This document shows, piece after piece, positions 45,692 through 52,945 of a DNA stretch of 64,000 bases; position 1 is the stretch's first letter; the number at the start of each line of letters is the position of its first letter. A model generated the notes under the pieces. That model saw nothing but the letters and a program-made list of their open reading frames with translations, was not told where the DNA came from and did not search any database. A program made the translations under genes and the position numbers. The stretch spans positions 89,727 to 153,726 of the forward strand of contig NZ_VLKI01000002.1 of assembly GCF_007830235.1 (NCBI RefSeq), read 5' to 3'. The stretch comes from Cytobacillus oceanisediminis. Its GTDB lineage: Bacteria; Bacillota; Bacilli; Bacillales; Cytobacillaceae.

Positions 45692-45696
45692 GATTT

Positions 45697-45709
45697 GGTA
45701 CCAGGTACC
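45697..45709. repeat. GGTACCAGGTACC element after the YfcC gene
   Basis: It starts six bases after the stop codon and continues ACCCGAATTTTGTCGAA, as at 39954 and 41616. Confidence 0.85.
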
Positions 45710-45726
45710 ACCCGAATTTTGTCGAA

Positions 45727-45769
45727 TAAAAAGTCTGCTGGATTTTGTGTTCAGCAGGCTTTTTTGTTT
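45727..45769 (+). terminator. Terminator after the YfcC gene
   Basis: AAAAAGTCTGCTG pairs with CAGCAGGCTTTTTT with one wobble; a T run follows. Confidence 0.85.
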
Positions 45770-45848
45770 GGAATCTATTTTTTCAAAAGGCAGCGGCTGA
45801 AATGGCTGTTCTGTTTAAAAATGTCCTTCATTACAGTTATGAGAGCCG

Positions 45849-46332
45849 TTTTGAGCTCTCAACTGTTTGCAAAAGTCCTTCATCCGCATATGAAGGCCGT
45901 TTTGAGCTCTCAACTGCTTGCAAAAGGCCTTCATCCGCATGATGAAGGCCTTTTAGAGCTTTCAATTGCTTTCAAAAATCCATCATCCGCATAATGAAGA
46001 CCGTTTAGAGCTTTCAATTGCTTTCAAAAGTCCATCATCCGCATAATGAAGGCCATTTTGAGCCCTTAATTACTTTCAAAAGTCCATCATCCGCATGATG
46101 AAGGCCTTTTAGAGCTTTCAATTGTTTTCAAAAGTCCTTCATCCGCATGATGAAGGCCTTTTAGAGCTTTCAATTGCTTTCAAAAGTCCATCATCCGCAT
46201 AATGAAGACCGTTTAGAGCTTTCAATTGCTTTCAAAAGTCCATCATCCCCATGATGAAGGACGTTTAGAGCTTTCAATTGCTTTCAAAAGTCCATCATCC
46301 CCATGATGAAGGCCGTTATATGCTCTCAACTG
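45849..46332. repeat. 52-bp tandem repeat array with internal hairpins
   Basis: Nine full units of 51-53 bp and one partial unit run head to tail. Each reads TTTAGAGCTTTCAATTGC, TTTCAAAAGTCC and then an imperfect palindrome around ATCATCCGCATGATGAAGG; the best units form an 8-bp stem CCTTCATC/GATGAAGG with loop CGCAT. Spacer-like unique sequence is absent, so it is not a CRISPR array. The array fills the gap between the YfcC gene and the thioesterase. Short open frames inside it are artefacts. Confidence 0.9.
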
Positions 46333-46403
46333 TAAAAAGCAGGAATCGAAGGTCAATTATCGAAGTTAAATAAAGCTGGTATTGAATAAAAGGAGTGATA
46401 CAT

Positions 46404-46817
46404 ATGTACAAGACAATTATCGAACCCAGGATTTCGGAAACAGATGGAGTTGGCCATATTAATAATACAACGGTGCCTGTTTGGTTTGAAGCGGGGCGGA
46501 ATAAAGTTTTCAAGCTGTTTACACCTGAAAATACTTTTGAAAACTGGAAGCTGATCCTTCTGAAAATGAATGTTGAATATTTAAGCCAGATTTATTTTGG
46601 TATGGATGTTGAAGTTAGAAATTGGGTAAAAAGAGTTGGAAATACAAGTTTTGAGCTGTATGAGGAGATTCATCAGGATGGTCATTTATGTGCAAAAGGA
46701 ACCGTCATATATGTTAATTATAACTTTAAAACTCAAAGATCTGAACCGATTCCTGACAGTATAAGAGGTGAATTGGAGAAGCACTTATATGAAGGGGATG
46801 GAAGTTTAGAAGATTAG
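46404..46817 (+). CDS. Acyl-CoA thioesterase (hotdog fold, 4HBT family)
   Basis: The 137-residue protein has the hotdog thioesterase motif near its start (ETDGVGHINNTTVPVWFEAGR), which corresponds to the DxxGHVNN active-site region of 4-hydroxybenzoyl-CoA thioesterases. I chose the ATG at 46404 with AAAGGAG upstream. The neighbour on the right is a 3-hydroxyacyl-CoA-dehydrogenase-like gene, so it could release the product of the same pathway, as seen with carnitine dehydrogenases, but it may be independent. Confidence 0.82.
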   Translation: MYKTIIEPRISETDGVGHINNTTVPVWFEAGRNKVFKLFTPENTFENWKLILLKMNVEYLSQIYFGMDVEVRNWVKRVGNTSFELYEEIHQDGHLCAKGTVIYVNYNFKTQRSEPIPDSIRGELEKHLYEGDGSLED

Positions 46818-46842
46818 AGCATGTTTCTAAAATTACCAAAAA

Positions 46843-46887
46843 GGGGTTACAAGAACTATCCGCTCTCTCCCGCATCAACCCCTCTTT
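46843..46887 (+). terminator. Possible terminator after the thioesterase
   Basis: AGGGGTT pairs with AACCCCT across a 28-base loop, followed by CTTTT. The long loop keeps confidence moderate. Confidence 0.4.
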
Positions 46888-46961
46888 TCACCCAGCTTTT
46901 TGCTGTCTATCTCCAAGTATTTTCCCAAACTTTTTCAATAGTTTAATATTTCCGGTTGAAA

Positions 46962-46975
46962 TTATAGCGCTTTCA
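46962..46975 (-). promoter_or_regulatory. Candidate catabolite-responsive element (cre)
   Basis: On the minus strand TGAAAGCGCTATAA matches the CcpA consensus TGNAANCGNTNNCA at nine of ten fixed positions. It lies 55 bp upstream of the dehydrogenase operon. Confidence 0.5.
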
Positions 46976-46982
46976 TTGTATA

Positions 46983-46998
46983 TTGAATACGTATTCAA
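46983..46998. promoter_or_regulatory. LacI-type operator, copy 1
   Basis: TTGAATACGTATTCAA is a perfect 16-bp palindrome upstream of the first dehydrogenase gene. A nearly identical site lies at 48757-48776, and a LacI-family gene is in the same cluster. Confidence 0.65.
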
Positions 46999-47029
46999 AA
47001 AGTAGAAATTTCAGAAAGTTGGTGAGCGA

Positions 47030-47965
47030 TTGGAGAGAATAGCTGTGCTTGGGTGCGGCACGATGGGGCATTCAATTGCACTTAATGCGGCATGGGCCGG
47101 GTTGAGTGTAAAGATGCAGGGCATCAGTGACGCTGACCTGAAACAGGGCTGGACCAATATGCTGAAGAAGCTGGAGGTTATGCTCGATAACGGTATTTTA
47201 TCCGATTCGGAATCTGGCCAAATTCAAGAAAACATCAAAATGACCACTTCGGTTGAAGAAACAGTCAAAGACGCAACTTTCGTGATTGAAGCTGTGCCAG
47301 AGGAAATTAATTTAAAAATTGACCTGTTTAAGCGTCTTGACGCTCTTTGTGCTCCGGATGTCATTCTTGCCAGCAACACTTCCGGGCTCAGTCCTACAGA
47401 AATTGCTTCTGAAACAGCATACCCGGAACGGACAGTGGTTACCCACTTTTGGAATCCGGCTCATCTTATTCCTCTTGTCGAGGTGGTAAGAGGCAATAAT
47501 ACAAGCGATGAAGCAGTGGAAAGATCTTTTCAGCTTTTAAAGCAAATGAAGAAAAAACCGATTGAAGTGAAAAAAGAGGTTCCTGGTTTCGTCGGCAACC
47601 GCCTCCAATACGCACTTTTCCGGGAAGCTCAGTATCTTTTGGAAGAAGGCATCGCAAGCAAAGAGGATATTGATGATGCCGTTACTTACGGAATTGGACG
47701 CAGGCTGCCTGTTTCTGGGCCTCTGATGACGGCTGATATGGGCGGATTGGATGTATTCTCGGCCATATCTGATTATCTATTCCAGCATTTATCCAGTGCA
47801 GAGGAATCCTTGCCGGCTTTAAAGAAGCTTGTGGCTGAACAGAAGCTCGGCGATAAAACGGGTGAAGGCTATTACAAGTGGGACGAGGCTTTTTCCAGGG
47901 AGTACAATCAGAAAAGGGAAGCTGAGCTGATCCGTTTTTTAAAGAAGGATTTAGGAATCCAATAA
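47030..47965 (+). CDS. 3-hydroxyacyl-CoA dehydrogenase-like NAD-dependent dehydrogenase
   Basis: The 311-residue protein has the Rossmann motif GCGTMGHS, the ASNTSGLSPTEIA block, THFWNPAHLIPLVEVV and the VPGFVGNRLQYALFREA motif. This is the 3-hydroxyacyl-CoA dehydrogenase fold, which also includes L-carnitine and L-gulonate dehydrogenases. TTG start with GGTGAG close upstream; no earlier start fits the fold. It is followed 18 bp later by an SDR gene, so both act on the same or a related hydroxy compound. Confidence 0.85.
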   Translation: MERIAVLGCGTMGHSIALNAAWAGLSVKMQGISDADLKQGWTNMLKKLEVMLDNGILSDSESGQIQENIKMTTSVEETVKDATFVIEAVPEEINLKIDLFKRLDALCAPDVILASNTSGLSPTEIASETAYPERTVVTHFWNPAHLIPLVEVVRGNNTSDEAVERSFQLLKQMKKKPIEVKKEVPGFVGNRLQYALFREAQYLLEEGIASKEDIDDAVTYGIGRRLPVSGPLMTADMGGLDVFSAISDYLFQHLSSAEESLPALKKLVAEQKLGDKTGEGYYKWDEAFSREYNQKREAELIRFLKKDLGIQ

Positions 47966-47983
47966 AGCTGATGGAGGAATGGT

Positions 47984-48745
47984 ATGAAGAACTTTCCCGA
48001 TCTGGAGAATAAATCGGTTATCGTGACGGGTGGAAGCAAAGGAATTGGAAGGGATATCGCCCTCTCCTTTGCCAAAAACGGAGCGAAGGTTGTGATTGTG
48101 GGGAGAAACGAAGAGGCTCTCCAGAAGACAACTGAAGAGCTGAAAAAAATAAATAGCAACAGCTTTTATGTTTCAGCTGATTTGAACAATGTTTCAGAGA
48201 TTAAAAGGATGACAGAAACAGCAGTAGATTATATGGGCTCTCTCGATGTGCTGATTAATAACGCCGGAATTAACAGGGCCAAGCCTGCAATGGAAGTAAC
48301 AGAAGAGGATTGGGACCTGACGCTTGATACCAACTTGAAAGCAGCGTTTTTCTGCAGCCAGAAAGCGGCCGAATATATGATTTCGAATCAATCCGGCAAG
48401 ATTGTCAATATTGCATCCCAGATGGCCTTTGTCGGCTACTACAAACGGGCAGCTTACTGTGCCAGCAAGGGCGGAATGGTGCAGCTGACGAAAGCGCTCG
48501 CGGTGGAATGGGCATCCCATGGGATTAATGTCAACGCAGTGGCTCCAACCTTTATCGAAACGGAACTGACTGAAAAGATGTTCGAGGATAAGGAATTTGA
48601 AAGGGAAGTCTACGGCAGGATCCCGCTGGGAAAACTTGCGGGTGCCGAGGATGTTTCTGCAGCAACTCTATTTCTTTCTTCCAATCTATCAAAGTTTATA
48701 ACAGGCGATACGATTAAAGTAGATGGCGGCTGGACAGCCATTTAA
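47984..48745 (+). CDS. Short-chain dehydrogenase/reductase (SDR)
   Basis: The 253-residue enzyme has the classical SDR features: TGGSKGIGRDIA cofactor motif, NNAGIN, catalytic Ser in IVNIASQMA, and YCASKGG with Tyr and Lys. The C-terminal KFITGDTIKVDGGW matches the gluconate 5-dehydrogenase/ribitol dehydrogenase group. It lies between two other dehydrogenase genes in one direction, which points to stepwise or stereo-inverting oxidation of a polyol or hydroxyacid. Confidence 0.9.
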   Translation: MKNFPDLENKSVIVTGGSKGIGRDIALSFAKNGAKVVIVGRNEEALQKTTEELKKINSNSFYVSADLNNVSEIKRMTETAVDYMGSLDVLINNAGINRAKPAMEVTEEDWDLTLDTNLKAAFFCSQKAAEYMISNQSGKIVNIASQMAFVGYYKRAAYCASKGGMVQLTKALAVEWASHGINVNAVAPTFIETELTEKMFEDKEFEREVYGRIPLGKLAGAEDVSAATLFLSSNLSKFITGDTIKVDGGWTAI

Positions 48746-48756
48746 TTTTTACAGGT

Positions 48757-48776
48757 TTTTGCATACGTATTCAAAA
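48757..48776. promoter_or_regulatory. LacI-type operator, copy 2
   Basis: TTTTGCATACGTATTCAAAA is palindromic with one mismatch and repeats the core of the site at 46983. It sits between the SDR and HisD-family genes, so a second promoter under the same regulator is likely. Confidence 0.6.
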
Positions 48777-48801
48777 TTAAAAAAATTGGAGTGATATCAA
48801 A

Positions 48802-50085
48802 ATGGCAACTTTCTTAAAGCAAGGCAAGAACGATCAAGAGGTGCAGGAAGCAGATGTAAAAGTAAGAGAATCGGTAAGCGCGATTCTTAAAAATATCGAA
48901 GAAAACGGAGATGCAGAAGTCCGCAAGCTTTCCGAGCAGTTTGATAAGTGGTCACCGGAACAATTCAGATTATCTGAAAAGCAAATCCAGGAGATTGTCG
49001 CATCTGTTCCGGAGCAAGTCATCAATGATATCAAGTTTGCTCAAGAACAAATCCGCAATTTCGCTGAACATCAAAAAGCAGCATTGCAAGACATTGAAGT
49101 AGAAACATTGCCTGGCGTGTTCCTTGGCCATAAAAATGTTCCGGTAAACAGTGTTGGCTGCTATATCCCTGGCGGACGCTATCCAATGGTTGCATCCTCC
49201 CACATGAGTGTTTTGACTGCGAAAGTGGCAGGCGTTAAGCGGGTGATTGCCTGCACACCTCCAATTAAAGGGGAAATTCCTTCTGCGACTGTTGCAGCGA
49301 TGCATCTTGCCGGCGCCGACGAGATTTACCTTCTGGGCGGAATCCAGGCAATGGGTGCCATGGCGATTGGAACAGAAACAATCGAGCCTGTTGATATGCT
49401 TGTAGGACCAGGAAATGCGTTTGTTGCAGAAGCGAAGCGCCAATTGTACGGAAGAGTCGGAATCGACCTGTTCGCAGGCCCAACAGAGGTTCTTGTCATT
49501 GCGGATGAAACAGCCGATGCGGAAATGATTGCAACAGATCTTTTAGGACAGGCAGAGCATGGACCAAACTCTCCGGCATGTCTGATTACAACTTCTGAGA
49601 AATTAGCGAATGAAACAGTAAAAGAAATCGAGCGCCAGCTGGAGATTCTTCCAACAGCGGATGTTGCAGGTGTTGCATGGAAAGACTACGGTTCCATCAT
49701 TCTTGTAGACAGCCTGGAAGAAGCAGTAGTGGAAGCGGATAAATTAGCTTATGAGCATGTGGAAGTTTTAACGGAAGATCCGAACTACTTCCTTGAAAAC
49801 ATGACAAACTACGGGGCGCTTTTCCTTGGGCCTGAAACGAATGTCGCTTATGGGGATAAAGTCATTGGAACAAACCACACATTGCCAACGAAAAAAGCAG
49901 CCCGCTACACTGGCGGACTTTGGGTTGGAAAGTTCCTTAAAACGTGCACATACCAGAGAACAACACCTGAAGCGAGTGCGAAAATCGGGGAATATGCATC
50001 CCGTCTATGCGATCTGGAAGGCTTTAAAGGCCATCAGGCACAGGCTGATCTTCGTGTGAAGCGCTATGGCAGCCTCGTGAAGTAA
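48802..50085 (+). CDS. Histidinol-dehydrogenase-family dehydrogenase (HpsN-like)
   Basis: The 427-residue enzyme has the HisD fold: [30 protein letters not shown], the zinc ligands in QAEHGPNS and the GTNHTLPT motif. No other his gene is nearby, and the neighbours are catabolic dehydrogenases, so it is unlikely to make histidine. HisD paralogues outside his operons include HpsN, which oxidises R-2,3-dihydroxypropane-1-sulfonate to sulfolactate by two steps. That role is a hypothesis here. A LacI gene and a GntP permease follow. Confidence 0.85.
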   Translation: MATFLKQGKNDQEVQEADVKVRESVSAILKNIEENGDAEVRKLSEQFDKWSPEQFRLSEKQIQEIVASVPEQVINDIKFAQEQIRNFAEHQKAALQDIEVETLPGVFLGHKNVPVNSVGCYIPGGRYPMVASSHMSVLTAKVAGVKRVIACTPPIKGEIPSATVAAMHLAGADEIYLLGGIQAMGAMAIGTETIEPVDMLVGPGNAFVAEAKRQLYGRVGIDLFAGPTEVLVIADETADAEMIATDLLGQAEHGPNSPACLITTSEKLANETVKEIERQLEILPTADVAGVAWKDYGSIILVDSLEEAVVEADKLAYEHVEVLTEDPNYFLENMTNYGALFLGPETNVAYGDKVIGTNHTLPTKKAARYTGGLWVGKFLKTCTYQRTTPEASAKIGEYASRLCDLEGFKGHQAQADLRVKRYGSLVK

Positions 50086-50136
50086 TCAAAATCTGTTATA
50101 ATTTCTCTGTCTAGAATCAGGCAGGAGGAACATGCT

Positions 50137-51141
50137 TTGAAAAATAAAAAAGTTACAGCCATGGATGTCGCTCGATTGGCGGGCGTTTCCCAATCGAGTG
50201 TATCCAGGGCTTTTAGTGAAAACTCAAGTATCTCATCGAAAAAGAAAAAGCTTATTCTGGAGGCTGCAGAACAGCTGGGATATCAGCCGAATGCCATCGC
50301 ACGGGGCCTGATTACCAATCAGTCCCGCATCATTGGCATTGTGATGCGGAATATCCAAAACCCTTTTTATCCGGAAGTTCTCGATAAATTCTATAGCCGT
50401 CTGGCTGAAAAAGGGTATCAAGTGATGTTTATCAATTCCCAGAATAACGAGATCCAAGAGGATGAAGTGAGCCATTTAATTGAATACAGCGTAGAGGGAG
50501 CCATCATCACGGATGCGCTTTTGACCTCTTCGACTGTAGAGAAATTTACCCGCAATGGCATATCGGTCGTCCTGTTTAACCGTTATGTGTACGATTCCTT
50601 AAGCAGTGCTGTTGTATGTGATAACTTTGCTGCCGGGAAAAAGATTGGGCATTACTTACTAGAAAAAGGACATGAAAATCTCGCCTTTATCTCCGGACCG
50701 ATGAATACATCAACAACAGTTGATCGAAAAAACGGGTTCCAGGAGGCTTTGGCTGAACAGGGCATCTCTTCCTTTTTAACAGAAAACGGGCATTATTCAT
50801 ATGAAGGAGGATTTGCAGCAGCTCAAAGATTGCTGGAACGTGATAAAAAGATAGATGCCATCTTCTGTGCAAATGATATATCTGCATTTGGTGCGATGGA
50901 TTATCTGAAAAAGCAGGGAATCAAAATTCCTGAAGATGTTTCCATCATCGGCTTTGACAATGTTGCCATGGCAGATTGGTCATCCTATGACTTAACAACG
51001 TGGCACCAGCCGATTGATGAGATGGTCGATTATTCAATTAACCTTCTGCTGGAGCATATTAACGGGGAGACAGACGCACCGGAAATCCAAAGGATAGAAG
51101 GGCATTTGGTAGAAAGAGGATCCGTAAAGGACAGAAGGTGA
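50137..51141 (+). CDS. LacI-family transcriptional regulator
   Basis: The 334-residue protein has the LacI helix-turn-helix at its start (TAMDVARLAGVSQSSVSRAFSENSSIS) and hinge, followed by a periplasmic-binding-protein-like effector domain (GIVMRNIQNPFYPEVLDKF, IIGFDNVAMADW). The TTG start has CAGGAGG upstream. It most likely represses the dehydrogenase genes through the TTGAATACGTATTCAA sites and responds to the substrate or an intermediate. Confidence 0.92.
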   Translation: MKNKKVTAMDVARLAGVSQSSVSRAFSENSSISSKKKKLILEAAEQLGYQPNAIARGLITNQSRIIGIVMRNIQNPFYPEVLDKFYSRLAEKGYQVMFINSQNNEIQEDEVSHLIEYSVEGAIITDALLTSSTVEKFTRNGISVVLFNRYVYDSLSSAVVCDNFAAGKKIGHYLLEKGHENLAFISGPMNTSTTVDRKNGFQEALAEQGISSFLTENGHYSYEGGFAAAQRLLERDKKIDAIFCANDISAFGAMDYLKKQGIKIPEDVSIIGFDNVAMADWSSYDLTTWHQPIDEMVDYSINLLLEHINGETDAPEIQRIEGHLVERGSVKDRR

Positions 51142-51178
51142 TGGAGAGAAGGCGGGGTTTTCGGGATAGGAGGATTTT

Positions 51179-52489
51179 ATGCTAAGTATGATTGGATTGC
51201 TTGGGGGTATTGCACTGCTCATCATTCTGACAATGAGAGGGATGAACCTGCTGCTTGCTGCCCCTCTTGCAGCATTTATTGTTGCAATATTCAGTGGATT
51301 ACCGATTTTTCCTCAGCTTGCAGGCGAGGGTGAGGTCAATTTTCTAACCAACTATATGAATGGATTTGCCGGATTTATTACGTCCTGGTACCTGATGTTC
51401 TTATTTGGTGCAATTTTCGGAAAATTAATGGAGGACAGCGGGGCCGCAGACAGCGTTTCCAAATGGATTATCGACAAAATTGGCATGAAGCGGGCAGCTT
51501 TAGCCGTTGTCATTGCCTGTGCTGTCTTAACTTATGGGGGCGTGAGTTTGTTTGTCGTTGCGTTCTCCGTCTATCCAATGGCATTGAGCCTATTTAAGGA
51601 AGCCAACCTGCCAAGAAGGTTTATACCGGCAGCTCTTGCCTTTGGTTCGACTACGTTTACCATGACATCAGCTGGTTCTCCGGAAATCCAAAACTGGATT
51701 CCGATTGAGTTCCTGGGAACTTCCCCATACGCAGCATGGGAAGTCAGCTTGATTGTCGCTGTTTTCATGATGGCGTTTGGTTATTGGTGGCTGAAGAAAA
51801 TGATCAATAAGGCTATCCGCAATGGTGAAAAATTTGAGGCAAGGGAAACCGATTCTACCTTGGTTCGCGAAAACTTGCCAAGCCCGATGTTAAGCATGAT
51901 TCCATTGCTGGTTGTACTTATCATCTCATTTATTTTCCATGATTCATTGGCACAGTCAGCCCTGATCATTGCGTTGTTAAGCGGCTGTTTTGCTACCTAT
52001 TTTCTTAACCGGAAATACTTTGCAAATGTATGGGGAGCTGTATCGGAAGGAACGATTGGGGCCTTAATCGCGATTGCCAATACATCCGCGGTTGTCGGCT
52101 TTGGCGGTGTGGCAAAAGCGACTCCAGCCTTTGCGAGTGCGGTTGATGTAATGACAGGCATACCGGGAAGTCCATTAATCGGCGGAGCTCTTGCGGTCGC
52201 TGTTATTGCAGGACTGACTGGATCGGCATCAGGTGGACAATCCATTGCCCTGCCGCTCCTTGCACCTCATTATCTTGATATGGGTGTCAACCCTAGTGAG
52301 CTTCATCGTGTGGTGGCGATTTCTTCCGGATCGATTGATTCCCTGCCACATGGCGGATACGTTGTGACAACGATTCGTGCGATTGCAGGTGAGTCCCATA
52401 AGGATGCATACCCGGCATTTGGTGCACTGACGGTTGTTGTGCCGATCCTTGGTGTTATTTTAGCAGTTGTGTTGTTCTCGATTTTCTAA
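51179..52489 (+). CDS. GntP-family permease
   Basis: The 436-residue protein has about twelve membrane segments and the family blocks LLAAPLAAFIVAIFSG, FLFGAIFGKLMEDSGAADSVS, GGVSLFVVAFSVYPMA, and GLTGSASGGQSIALPLLAP with SIDSLPHGGYV. GntP carriers import gluconate and other hydroxyacids by proton symport. ATAGGAGG precedes the ATG. A paralogue of similar length lies at 56124 in another operon. The cargo is probably the substrate of the three dehydrogenases. Confidence 0.9.
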   Translation: MLSMIGLLGGIALLIILTMRGMNLLLAAPLAAFIVAIFSGLPIFPQLAGEGEVNFLTNYMNGFAGFITSWYLMFLFGAIFGKLMEDSGAADSVSKWIIDKIGMKRAALAVVIACAVLTYGGVSLFVVAFSVYPMALSLFKEANLPRRFIPAALAFGSTTFTMTSAGSPEIQNWIPIEFLGTSPYAAWEVSLIVAVFMMAFGYWWLKKMINKAIRNGEKFEARETDSTLVRENLPSPMLSMIPLLVVLIISFIFHDSLAQSALIIALLSGCFATYFLNRKYFANVWGAVSEGTIGALIAIANTSAVVGFGGVAKATPAFASAVDVMTGIPGSPLIGGALAVAVIAGLTGSASGGQSIALPLLAPHYLDMGVNPSELHRVVAISSGSIDSLPHGGYVVTTIRAIAGESHKDAYPAFGALTVVVPILGVILAVVLFSIF

Positions 52490-52500
52490 AAAAGCTTTGC

Positions 52501-52538
52501 AGAAAGACAGAGGGGAAGTGCTCTCTGTCTTTCTTTTT
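52501..52538 (+). terminator. Terminator of the dehydrogenase-GntP cluster
   Basis: A perfect 12-bp stem AGAAAGACAGAG/CTCTGTCTTTCT (52501-52512, 52523-52534) is followed by T residues. Confidence 0.92.
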
Positions 52539-52566
52539 AGTTGTGTGAAAGGTAATTGTTTGATTT

Positions 52567-52785
52567 TGGCACCCTGTTGATTGGAGCGGAAGGCGCGAGC
52601 TCCTCGAAAATGCATTCGCATTTCCTTCGTGCGGTGTTTTTTCGGTGAAGTCTATTCAAAGTCCTGCGGGAGAAGCGAGTCAAAGGGAGACCCCGCAGGC
52701 GCGAATGCGCCGAGGAGGCTCCCGGACCGCCCGCTGTTCGCTGAGTGCCTGGAGCGGAAATCAACAGGCCAAATTTAACAGAGCA
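52567..52785. repeat. ~220-bp dispersed intergenic repeat, copy B (inverted)
   Basis: The sequence is the reverse complement of copy A (49-267) with scattered changes. The inner hairpin reads GGCGC-GAAT-GCGCC (52698-52711). Confidence 0.85.
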
Positions 52786-52884
52786 ACATTTCTTGTATAT
52801 AGGTGAAGCTGAACAATGTTGGTTTATTTGCATTTTTCCGAGACTGACTCACAACCTACCCGTATCCTTGTCAATACCCGCCAG

Positions 52885-52913
52885 TTTTTGCAGCTTTGAA
52901 AGAGTGTTATAAT
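52885..52913 (+). promoter_or_regulatory. Promoter of the sigma-54 activator gene
   Basis: An extended -10 box TGTTATAAT (52905-52913) has a weak TTTTTG -35 17 bp upstream. Confidence 0.5.
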
Positions 52914-52945
52914 TTAGAAAATTAAGACTCACGGAGGGATCCGAC

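Noticed and set aside
45849..46332. CRISPR-like appearance of the 52-bp repeats
   Set aside because: The whole unit is repeated, there are no unique spacers, and no cas gene is present in the window.
48802..50085. Histidine biosynthesis HisD
   Set aside because: No other his gene is present. The neighbours are a GntP carrier, a LacI regulator and catabolic dehydrogenases, so a paralogous catabolic role is more likely.
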